Source: Membranipora membranacea (lineage: Eukaryota > Bryozoa > Gymnolaemata > Cheilostomatida > Membraniporidae). From it: a DNA stretch of 64,000 nt. Position 1 is the first letter of the stretch. Every line of letters begins with the position of its first letter. The stretch is from positions 35,562,283-35,626,282 of the forward strand of contig OU612066.1 of NCBI GenBank assembly GCA_914767715.1. The letters are read 5' to 3'. The position numbers were made by a program, and so were the translations under genes. Under the pieces are notes generated by a model. The model saw only the letters and a list, made by a program, of their open reading frames with translations. It had not been told where the DNA came from and ran no database searches. Of the stretch, positions 1 to 10,925 are shown piece after piece.

Positions 1-56
1 TGAGTCAGCGAAGGTATGTGTGCCTCTACTGGTATATATTTGTCAAAGATTCTCAC

Positions 57-159
57 CTTCGTCACTGAGGCAGCTGTTGTCTCCAATATCAGCCTCAACA
101 GCACCATCAAAAACAGCTAACAGCAAAGGTATGAAACACAAAAACATGGTGAAGAGCAT
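57..159 (-). CDS. First coding exon of a secreted protein (gene continues left of the window)
   Basis: Read on the minus strand, an ATG at 159 opens a typical signal peptide, MLFTMFLCFIPLLLAV, followed by a short acidic stretch ending near NSCLSDE. The reading frame then runs into a good splice donor (GAAG/GTGAGA; exon end at 57). The rest of the gene lies beyond position 1, so the mature protein is unknown. Its start is about 880 bp from the start of the WSC-like gene on the other strand, so the two are divergent and may share a promoter region. No TATA box is evident. The call rests on the signal peptide plus the donor; a chance ORF cannot be excluded because only one exon is visible. Confidence 0.45.
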
Positions 160-1039
160 TCTCTTCTCATGAGCTGCAGTCAGCATAAATATTCATAAAA
201 TGAAGTACTCTACTCTCAGTCAGGTCTTCTCCGGATCTCGATTCTAACTCTGTCCGATAGATGTCAACTTTACCTAACAGCGTCCACACCCCACTAGTGA
301 CCTGAGAGGAGTTGTAATATGTCACCCATGATTTATAAGGAGGTGCAATCAAGTATGAAGTAAACATCCCTGAATGATAAATTACATATTGTTTATCCTT
401 GATACTCGATACCATGACTGAGGGAAAGTATGTCGGATCAATAGGTTTAGCTGAGCGAAGAGGGAAATATGAAACCGTAGGTAACCGAAAGTAATCAAAA
501 CAACTTTTATTGCATCTCCGATGAAGACAGTTGGTAGCTTTTAACATTAAACGTCACTCTCTGGCCATGGAGAGTGAATCCGTGCATGTTTGATATACAA
601 GAAGGAAGTTGGTTCTAACGATTAACTCTCACAATAAATAGACAAGTTTAATTTCAAGAAAAATGGTTTTATGAGTAAACAACTCCAATTTTTATCTCAA
701 ACTGCTGCAAAATAACAAATTCTCATGTAACGCAGGACGTCAACTTTCACCAGGTCCTTATTTAATCCCCTACAGTCTCTAGCACATGACATACGATGTG
801 CGTTTTATCTTATCAGCAAATGGGATCGGGCAGATGTATGATGGAGATAGCAAGGAGTAATCTTTGGTGATAGCAATTGCCTCAAAAGCTTGGAAGGATA
901 ATGTACGCCTCAGACTGAAATCTAGATTTCAGTTGGTAGTAGCTGAGGCTATGCAATGTTTGTTTACTTTTACTGGAATTTAAGTTTGATTCCACAGTCT
1001 TCCTGCGCCAAACAGTATCGGTGTGTACTTGTTACAAAT

Positions 1040-4000
1040 ATGAGGGTATTTGTGTTCTTTGGAATCACTCTCCTTAGTCTAACAGGTGAGAGCATAAACA
1101 TATAAATACTCTAGACTGGAAACTATTGGCTATTTGATACAGGCTCAGTGTCTTCTCTAATTCAGTGACGCGACATCACTGCGCTATTCACTTTTTCTCT
1201 GTAGTGCATAGGTCAGAATAGGAGTTATCTCCACATAAATGTAATGTGTGAATAAAAGACCTTATTTCTAAATATGACCACTACAACTGGGTAAAACCGG
1301 TGAATTTTACAGGACATGTACTAATGAAGTATAAAATGTGATCAGTATCCCGTGCCATCAAATATTGTGTGTGCCATAACAACGTATGCTATAGCATGTT
1401 TCATGAAAGATGGTGCGTCAACTTTTCAAAGTTCAAGTTTTGCCCAGAATTTTACCTAATAAGCTGCATCTGATCTTTCCAGCTGTCAGGCGTGTTAACG
1501 AAAGATGGGAAACACTAATGGTCCTTGAGTAAGGTCCGATTTCAAATGTATTTTTGTCAACTAAATGCTTAAAAGCTCACTTAGTCTTTGTTCTTCATGG
1601 TTCTTGCTCGGAATTTTAGTGCGGTGAACTAAAAAAAAACATCTCAGCAGCCATCACAAGTAAATTTAAACTGTAGATACAACACAAGCAAGTCACCTTG
1701 ACCGCTGGCACATCAGATTATTTGATCTTTACCGGTGATATCTATAACACTAGTTGGTTCCTTCAGACGACGGTGCTGGTGGAGGGATATTTAAAAAGCT
1801 GTGTATCAAATCAGTTTGTCCTTTGAAAAGTCTATATTGAGCCAAGATCTACCAAGTAGTCCAGGGACCTAAGTCTGCAACATGAGTGCGGCTTCGTCTG
1901 ATTCAAATTTTCTAAGGTAGGAAAGGCGGAAGATTTTTCTTCTGTCTACAACTTCCTAATGTATTAAACAGAACCCACAGAGAGCCATTAGATCCCAGCT
2001 GCTGGTACTCAGAATTTGCAATTCGCACCCTATACCCCTATCTACAATACCATATAGGATGAAAATATTCACTGATTTAAATTTAGCGACCTGGCCAGGA
2101 ATAGGAAAACTTACTAGTGAATCATTAATGAATATCGATTTTGTAAATATCCACAATGTATAATATCATTGGTAACTTTGCAAACACCTTATAATTTGAT
2201 TAGGGAAGTAATATTTTGGATATTTTCGTGAATACTTAATAGGCGATATTTAAATTTTAATAAATTAGTTTTCATGCTGTGGGGTAATCTCATAAACATA
2301 TAAATACTTTAGACTGGAAACTACTGGTTAATTGAAGCATGAACATGGTCGTCCCTAATTTAGTGCACTCCTCATGACTCCCAGCTGCTTCTCAGAAAGA
2401 TCGAAAGAACTAAATCAACCGAAGGCAAGCTTCAACTAGATTCAAACATAAACTTATAGAGAAATCTAGATTTCTCTTCAAGTTTATGGATTCAAATGAT
2501 TCAAAGATCAAGCTTGAGCTATCGAAACCTGTCACAGATATTGTGGAGTATATTGGTAAGTGAGCATAACTCTTGAAAAAACAGTGCAAATGCTGCAATG
2601 TTACAAGATCTTAGTACCTTTGAAGATCTTAGCTTTTCAATTTATCTACAAAAACACTGAGTCTTGATGATCTAGAATGAAAATTGTCCCAGTTTAATGT
2701 TTGTTTTTTGGATTGGAAAACAAAGGATTGATATAATGAAAACATATCAATTAACAAAAATAAATACATATTTAAATAGATTAAATATAGCATTAATTAC
2801 TCAATGCGTACATGATCCTTTCTCTGATAGGAGGTTTCATAACCAGAACGATGCAACTAAGCTGTAGCCTTTGTGTCGAGGATGTGTACAAAGCAAGGGA
2901 AGTTGACATGCCAACACTAATCAAACTTAAAAATCGTGGTGGACTCAAAAACCCTTCCAAAGCAGTTTTTAGAGTGCGTCTTTTGTCAGAGAGAGATCAG
3001 AGTCAGATCATGGCTTAAAACAGGTTTGGGTCCTAAATTCCAAGAACTTGCCCGGCTGCACAGTCTATCAAAGATTATGTTGTGCTGAGCATGCAAGCAG
3101 CGTTGTGAAGGAAATAATCGATCGTTATGTAAGGATCCGCGCTCATCATGAGGCCGTTTGGAAAACGGATGCAAACACTCTTATTCGGTCCAAAATGACC
3201 TGCCTCCCTATATTCAGCCATGACTGATAAGATCAATCTCGGTAAATATACAGCCACTAAACTATCGATTGATTTGGCCAGTCTGAGCCATTTTTATTTT
3301 CTCTACAGCATGCACATTAAACTCAATATTTATGTGATTGATAGGGACAGTCTGGGACATTTTTTGAATTGATAAGAATCTTGCTTAATTTTTGAAGGTC
3401 TTTAACTTAACAAAAGTTTTTCTTTGGATTGATTGGGCCAGTTTGGGCTGCATTTAAATCATCCATGATAATAGTTCAATTTCTTATCTTTGTCAAATAT
3501 TTTATTCATGCCCTGTCGCAAGCCAGCGGATTACTCCCACAAGGCGAGTTAAATTGTGGTATTTTATCAAATCTTATTTCCTGTGCGATGAAGAGACCTG
3601 TTGTTCTACCAGTTAATTTTCTTCAAAAATAAAGTCTCAAGAGGAATACCCACCAAATGTTGGGGAAACACTAGACATCCAGGTTATATGTGAGATAATA
3701 AACCCTCAACGCTATTGAAAGATTCCACTGCTTATAATTTGTTGATTTTTACACAGATTGATACATGTGTATCAGGGAGGGATGTGTAGGATTACCATGT
3801 CAATCTAAGACCAAAATTTCTAGTTTATGCTAGTTTAAAATGTTCTGAGCTCAGATTTTAAGCCTTTAGTCGACAAAATACATTTGAAATTAAACCATAC
3901 TCAAGGATCATCAGTATTATCCATCTTACGGTTACATGTCTAACAGTTTGACAGATCAGATGTAGTTAATTAAGTGAAAATGCTGAGCAATACCTTAAAT

Positions 4001-7000
4001 TTACAATAGTCAATGCACCATTTTTCATACAAATTCTTCAGGCCAGAAGCACAGCCAGCCCTTAAAAGCGTTCGGGATGGCGATCGCGGCCGTAGGCGGT
4101 CGTTAAGGGTCGTTAACGACCGCCTACGGCCGCGATCGCCACCCCGAACGCTTTTAAGGGCTGGCTGTTGCCAGAAGCAGCGATAATGTAAGTTGTTATT
4201 GCACGGACAATATTTGCTTGCACGATATACTGATCACATTTTATACTTTATTACTAAATGTTCTATAAAATTCATTGGGTGTACCAAGTTTTAGTGGTCA
4301 TAGTTAGAAATAACAGGGTGTTTTATTTCTACATTACATGTATGGGGACATAACTCCTATTCTGCCCTATGCGCTACAGTGAAAAAGTGAATAGCGCAGT
4401 GACGTTGTGTCACTGAATTAGAGAAGACACCAGTAGTTTCCAGTCTAGAGTATTTATATGTTTATGGGTGAGAGCCTTCTTATATAAGCATGTTTTGTGA
4501 AGACCGCTTATGGTTAATGCTGGTTGGTTCGCTGTTGATACATTTGATTTCTGGTTCTGCCCTTATCGGATTATTTTCAATAGTTGTGTTTTTTCCTTGA
4601 TGCTAGATTAATTACTGGAATGCCATTTTTCTGTTGTGTCGTCCTGTGTGTGCCAAACCGCTATAAAATGATTTCTGTGAATACTATGGACATGGCCTAG
4701 CCGTGAAAGTTTATTTTGGGTGAACAGATTATTTCTTTTCTTGTTAGTACGTAACTTTAACTTTTTATACAACTAATAAATACATTAGTAGCATGAGTCA
4801 AGACTTGGCTTTCGAAAAAAAGTCGGTAATAATCTAGTGTGATTGTCATATTACTTGTTACAAGTCACTAGCTCTCAGTTTGTGAACCCAAATAAACCCT
4901 AGATATCATCGAAACTGAGCAAAGAAAGTATATGACTTGCACAGTGAAGCTGAGCTACCTCCTATTCCAACCAAGCAAATGGCAACGGTAATACAACTAA
5001 CACACAAAAATACAGCGTGGTTTGATCTCCTTTGGTTACATATTTTGGCAATATGGCAAAGGCATTTTGGGATATGGTATCTTGTCCCAAATGGTATTAT
5101 TTCCAATCCGGTGTTATATCCACTGGTATTTTGACACAACTGGCGTTTTGTACAACTGGTATTTTGGCATTGGCATAGTGTGCAGTGGTGTTATGACCTA
5201 TGTCATTATGGCCATGGCATTATGGCAATGGCATTATGTCACTGGCATTTTGTCCCAATGGCATTTTGACCATGACATTATGGCCGGGTACCTCATCGAT
5301 GATATTCATGCCTGACAGTTACCTTCAAAAATAAGAGAGTCGCATAATGGCACACATTATTGACAGATGGTACCAGTTATGAGATCATTATACAATGATG
5401 TATTTCCTCGTTGTTTTCAGGTGGTATCCAGGGGTTGACATTTTCTGGATGTTTCACTTTGCCGCCAGGGTTTTCTCAACCAAATGATGTAGCTAAGCTT
5501 GGCTGGACAGACAAATGGGATTTTGAACAGCTTAGCTTACAGTTCTGCGTGAATCACTGTACCAATAAACAAAAGAAATATGCTGCGGTCATGACTGTAA
5601 GACACTGTCAGGGTTTCACATGCTATGAGAATTCCTCATTGTATTTTTCTTAGAGCTTTGCAATGATAGGTTCGGTGATTTTCTCGATAGAGCTTGTGTC
5701 AGATTGCCGGAGCTTGTGTCAGACTGCCGGCGCTTGTGTCAGACTGCCGGCGCAGTTAAACAACATCGCTTCTGATATCATGAGATTATCCTTTGTCACT
5801 TGTTCATTGCACAATTCTGGGACACGACCAGAATAAAAATTTTACCAAGAGCAATCGATTGAAACCAACCTCATAAATAACGCAAGGCTTTGCAGGTACG
5901 GAAATAATATGATGCCAAATGGTGAGAGCATAAGATTCTTTTAACACTTTCTCTTTTTGTTCATTTAGACGAAATCTAAGACAGAATGTCTCTGTGGTGG
6001 TGAGGAGGCGTACATAAAGCTTGGGAAAGCAGACCATGTGACAGCAAGTGCTCCATGTCAACATGCTGTGTGGTCTATGACAACTTACGTCGCACTCGGT
6101 AAGACAACAATAACATTATATCTGCTCAATCACTGACAGAGCGTACTGAAGAGTACCCCACAATGCAGTTTTCTGGAATTTCTAAGGATATCTGGTCCAA
6201 TGTAAAAGTGTCAGTACAGAGAGAACCAGGTCTCCCTTGGAATACCAGGCATATGTTGCATTGTGGGAATGTTTTTGTCCCTTTACTTGCACTATTCACA
6301 TGTACAAGAGTCTATTGTCATCATCAGCTAATATTTACTTTGTACTTTATTCACCAAAGCCACTTAGCTGTGCTATTAAAATCAATTCAAAAAGAAATGT
6401 CTGTCCATATTTTATGATGAACCATTTCTCATTATGCAAGTCTGTCACTCTGTCAGTCTGCCATATCTACATCACTAAGTTTCTATGTCACAGATGATTT
6501 CAGCACTCAGTATATGGGCTGCTATAAAGAGATATCTGATGAAGCAAACATGGCATCTAACACACATAACTGGATTGACACCTGGGAGATGGGTCCTAAC
6601 ATCTGTATCAAGTACTGTGAAGCTAACGGAGCCGCATACGCCAGTCTCAGGGTAATCTTAATAATAACATAACGTCTACGTCATGACAGTATTATATATA
6701 TAACCTGGTTCCTCTTCAGAAACAAATATCTTAGTTTGGGCATTCAACTCCCTCGATGGTGTGTGATGCCAGTGTTTTGTTTTCCAGCAGCGACAAAGTC
6801 ATGGCGATTATATTATATTATAAATTAATAAATATTATATAAATTATATAAGTTATAAGACAAAGTTATACTTTCAACTCGTTATGAAAAACAATTGACA
6901 TACAAACACATCACGTATTCTGAAGGTTAGATCTCTGTTCTGTAGAAGGGAGACTTGTGTACATGTGGTGACAGTTTTGCTAAGCATGGTCTGACAGCAG

Positions 7001-10000
7001 ACACAGCTTGTAATCTTCCCTGTGCTGGTAACAGTGGTATGAAGTGTGGAGGAGACCTGGCCAACTCTGTATACTCAACACTGTGTGAGTGAGACCATGA
7101 TCTTATAGCTGATCTAATGTCTAGCTATCCTAGAGGAGTTAATTAATCACAGGAGGGAGACTTGGTCATATAATCATCCCCAAATTAGCTAAATAAATTG
7201 TGGCTAACATTTTATTTACTTCAATGTCGTTCTGATTATTGCCACAATAAGTATGGGTGATTTAGAGCTTATAATCAATTGCCATATCTACACATTTTGA
7301 CACAGTCTTAATATCCTGTTCTTATATCACAGCTTTAGGTGAAATCCTGCGTCCTGACACTAGTGTGACAACTGGTGGATTCAAACCTCTGAATCCTGTG
7401 TCTGTGCCAAACACACAAGTACTGGTAAAAAATCTGCTGGACCTGCAAGTCGCAGTCGGAAAGCAAGTGCCAAACAAAGAAGCTAAGGATATCGGGGATA
7501 TGCTCTTCGGCGCTCAGTCACTCATGCAGAGCGTTATGGGTGAGCAGAATATTATCGCCGATAGCTTGTGTAATGGCATTCCTTTTTTTTAAATTGCTTT
7601 AGCTTTCAAATTTTGTATGAAGTATTATTTTGCTGTAATTCCAGAGAAGTTCAGATAAATTGCAGAGGAGTGAGTATGCTCTTCAATGGAAAATACTTAG
7701 CTTAGCATTGAGACATCAAGTTTTTTCTTGTATCAGACAAATAGATGACAATTAATTAAGTATTGAAGGTTTCTTTCACTTTCTTCAGATATTAAAGGAC
7801 CAATCGAGGCTCTGCTGAAATCTCCAGGTTTCGGAATGTCCAATGATCCGAGTACCACACAATGGGTGAACGGAAAATTCCCGGCCCCCCTGCAGAAGTT
7901 TGCTGATGTCATCAAACGATCCCAATCTTTTGTCGCAGTGGTCAGTGTCAGTTTTCTCATCAAGTATTTATTGGCATTGGGGACAAGTTACAGTTCATCA
8001 TAGAAGGACCAGTTGTGTGCTGGGAAATCAGAGTCAATTGTTATATGTTATACCATAAAAACTGTTCTAAGATATTGCATTGGATAACAATATTTTTATC
8101 ACCAGCAAGTCATGAGGATACATATAATCCACATAATTTTCCTATTTTCCACTGCAGCCATGATCTAGATCCAGTTATCAAAATTACCTGGAAGGGTTGT
8201 ATTGTTATAAAGCTTATAAATTACTTGTTGATGTAGGATGTAAAGCAGGTCAGCGATGCTGTATCGAGGATCGTAGCGCGGTCAGGACCACTGAAGTCTG
8301 CAACTACTGACACTCTGACCAAACTACAGAACTACTTTGCTAACGGAATTCTTATCACTGGTATCGATGAATCAGTGAGAGTAGGTGAGACAACCTTTAG
8401 ATTCAGCAGATGGGGGATATCCTCTCTAGAGGGAGAGAATCACCAAAAATATCTCGATATCCAATTTCAAAGTTTAAGTGGTTGGGGATTTTGAACATTG
8501 TTGCCTGGAGTTGTATGCCCAGTGTAATTACTAACGAAGGGTTGGATCAAGTTTAACAAAAACTATAAACACGTGGTATAGACCTGTTTACACGTTATTA
8601 CTCTCTCCCCTTCAGCTATGATGATGGTATCAGCGAGCAGGTTTTGTGTTCCCCGACTCAGAGGAAACAGACACATCATGACAAAGAGCTTAGAGGATGT
8701 GTCTACCGCTCTCATTGAAGGTGAGGTAGTTAGAGATCTGCTGTCTGTATATATCCCTGGCTGCACCACTCATAGCAGTACCTCTCAGTTTTATGATGGT
8801 ATATCATTATCAGGTGTATCACCGCATCGCTCAAAGATTTGAATTTAGAAAGATATGAAATGTTTTGTTACACTAATAACAAGGCTAAGCTGAATATATT
8901 ATTATTTCACAATCCCGACTAGAGAGTTTCCGCTGAATCATCCAATGTGAAAGTGGACTAGTGTGCTAAAGTCAAGCTCAAAATAGTCCTGTTCAAAGTG
9001 GGTAATGCTGCTACGATGGGTGAAAATTTAGTTGATATAATTCATTTTAAACACTAATGCTAATAAATAATGACCATTGCAGGTCCATTTGGAACAAAGA
9101 CTTACATACAGAATCTACAGAATCCATTTGTGAATATAAAGAATAAGGGAGTGGCCGCTCCTAAAATAGATTCTCAAGCATGGAGAAGTAAGTATTATAA
9201 GTATTTATCACAACAGAAAAATGATTCACATGTTAACGATGTTACTATTGTGATGAATTTTGTCGGCATTATGTTCAAAGGGAAAAAATGAATAGAATAT
9301 AGACTGTGTCTGATTGATACCGCGTCATACTGTCTTTCATCGTTTCACATTGATACAGTTAACATATTATTATTTTGTTTAGCCGGGCTGACTGACATTG
9401 GAAATTCTTGGACAGAGTTCGTTCAAAACAATGGAATCAGTCTGTATCAGCTGATCGTATCTAAATATCTGGTACCATGTCCTACACAGGCCCCTGCACC
9501 ACCGCCAACAGCCACACAGGGTCCTACACAAGCACCAGCACCAACACCAGCACCAGGTGATGTCATCGGCAAACGCTCTATTTGTGTGGTAAGTGTATGG
9601 TTTCACAAGTTCATGTTTGATCCATTTTTCCATCTGCATTCACAGGTTTGATAATGGCGTTAAAGGGGACGCAACTCCAAATTAGAACTTTTTCACAAAA
9701 TTTTACTTTGTTGAACCTTGGTTGAACATATGTGCCACCTAATTATATCATTGGCCTATTATGACATTTTATTGTCATCGTATGTTGCACACATCACCAT
9801 AAATTATGCACCAGGATTATCCACATCAACTCAACCTGTACTTTATTGAGTGACACTTTATATTTCATAGAACACAACAGAGGTAGACTTTCTGTCTATG
9901 GTCGAAGCTCCAGGAGAGAATCCAGCTAAGTTGGCGATGGACAAGTTTATTAAGGATAACACAGTCATCTTTGATGCGTTCAAATGGAGTGCTTGTAAGT

Positions 10001-10518
10001 ATTTATGTTTATCAGATGCTATGGTACTATACCTATGAAGCATTGATATCGGACACAAGATCCAAGACACAATGACTATCTACTGTTGTGCATTTCAGTT
10101 AATCGTCTTTTGCATCAGTTTGACATCCTTCCGAGATTTTGGACATATCAACACATCCATTTCACTGACTGCATAGCTAGAATGTCACACAGTGGCAAAC
10201 CATATTGCTACTTCACTACAGTTGGGGCTAAGACAAGAAACAGGGACTATCTAGGTATCAGATTTTCTATTATTTACTATCTACTGTTTTATAGTGGAGC
10301 AAAAGCTGCAGACCATAACTGATGGAGTCAGCTTGCTAGAGAAATACCTGAAAGATGCTGAGATCAGCACACCTGGGCAAATTCAAGAATTGGCAAAACC
10401 GCTGACAAGTTTCAAGTTCTACCAAACATGCGTTAAGTACATGTCTGACTCACTCGATAATGTATGTCATAGTACAGACCGACCTGTCGCCTCAAAAGTT
10501 AAAGAAATAAAATGCTAA
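1040..10518 (+). CDS. Secreted protein with two WSC-like domains and a long uncharacterised C-terminal region (14 exons, 691 aa)
   Basis: Exons, joined by frame: 1040-1085, 5421-5596, 5969-6098, 6494-6651, 6946-7084, 7333-7539, 7789-7940, 8237-8384, 8616-8720, 9083-9187, 9383-9588, 9871-9994, 10099-10254, 10295-10518; nearly all introns have GT-AG ends and the phases close exactly. Exon 1 encodes a signal peptide (MRVFVFFGITLLSLTG). Exons 2-3 and 4-5 each encode a module of about 95-100 residues with the WSC cysteine pattern (for example FSGCF, FCVNHC, CLCGG, then YMGCY, CIKYC, CTCGD, MKCGG). WSC domains are known as extracellular carbohydrate-binding modules. Residues after about 215 look helical and match no family I recognise. 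A Pro/Thr/Ala-rich linker lies near residues 489-514 in exon 11, followed by another cysteine-poor region ending in EIKC. The protein is probably extracellular and glycan-associated (inference). Intron 1 is 4.3 kb because of a transposon insertion. Confidence 0.8.
2291..2375 (+). repeat. Internal third copy of the transposon end
   Basis: The sequence from 2291 repeats the terminal 30-odd bases of the surrounding element (CATAAACATATAAATAC, then AGACTGGAAACTACTGG) with later divergence. It suggests a nested relative or an internal rearrangement inside the 3.4-kb element. Confidence 0.6.
4051..4168. mobile_element. 118-bp GC-rich foldback MITE nested in the larger transposon
   Basis: The sequence is an almost perfect hairpin with arms of about 55 bp, starting ACAGCCAGCCC and ending GGGCTGGCTGT around a short loop near 4107-4112. 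GCCAGAAGC is repeated directly on both sides (4042-4050 and 4170-4178; ten bases if one A is included). Its high GC content contrasts with the AT-rich host element. When the hairpin and one repeat copy are removed, the right arm of the 3.4-kb element aligns with its left arm, so this is a later insertion. The target-site length of 9-10 bp recalls Mutator-like elements, but no protein supports that. Confidence 0.85.
4980..5290 (+). repeat. Degenerate short-motif tandem repeat
   Basis: TGGCATTTTG / TGGCATTATG-like units of about 10-14 bases recur through this stretch, densest from 5150 to 5285, with many variants. It lies at the 3' side of intron 1 of the WSC-like gene. Open frames across it come from the repeat and are not coding. 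Confidence 0.55.
5691..5750 (+). repeat. Three tandem copies of a 20-bp unit
   Basis: The unit AGCTTGTGTCAGATTGCCGG occurs three times in a row with single-base differences. It is in intron 2 of the WSC-like gene. Confidence 0.9.
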
Positions 10519-10654
10519 GCACTCGCAGGAAAGCTCTAAATATCTGCTAGACAATTATATCAATTTTATTATCTGCTGTCTGGGATATTTCCAGAGCAAC
10601 CTTTTACTACATAAAGATGCGGTCACATATAAATGCATCATAAGAAAAACCTTC

Positions 10655-10660
10655 AATAAA
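10655..10660 (+). terminator. Candidate polyadenylation signal of the WSC-like gene
   Basis: AATAAA, repeated as an overlapping ATAAAATAAAA-type run, lies about 137 bases after the stop codon at 10518. The next gene starts at 10926. Confidence 0.5.
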
Positions 10661-10925
10661 ATAAAACTCGGCACATACACACAACCTATTGTAGTGTATA
10701 GGGAAAACCTTAAAACAAGGGATTCCAAAGCTTAGAATACCAACTATTGTATTTAAAACACGCCCACTTAGTGCACCCACTTCCTGCAGTTACCTAGCAA
10801 CATGACATCAGTGCAAGTGCTCTAATGTGCAGTCTGAGTAAGATTAGCTGATTATGTCCATAGACTATTGCAAGATTATAAATAATTTAAGAGGAGATTT
10901 CCAGATTTATCACTAAAGGTTAACC

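Larger units (their letters stand above)
1093..4466. mobile_element. DNA transposon with long terminal inverted repeats and 8-bp target duplication
   Basis: The left end starts CATAAACATATAAATAC, and the right end, reverse complemented, starts with the same sequence and matches for at least 33 bases. Diverged homology between the arms continues inward for roughly 500-600 bp (about 1093-1580 against 3880-4466). The element is flanked by GGTGAGAG at 1085-1092 and 4467-4474, an 8-bp direct repeat. No transposase ORF is visible, so it is non-autonomous or decayed. An 8-bp duplication fits hAT or P superfamilies; the CATAAACA end is not the usual hAT CAGNG, so the superfamily is left open. It sits in intron 1 of the WSC-like gene. 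Confidence 0.85.

Noticed and set aside
167-547. 126-residue minus-strand open frame upstream of the first secretory exon
   Set aside because: No domain, no signal peptide and no splice context. It lies where the 5' untranslated or promoter region of the leftward gene is expected.
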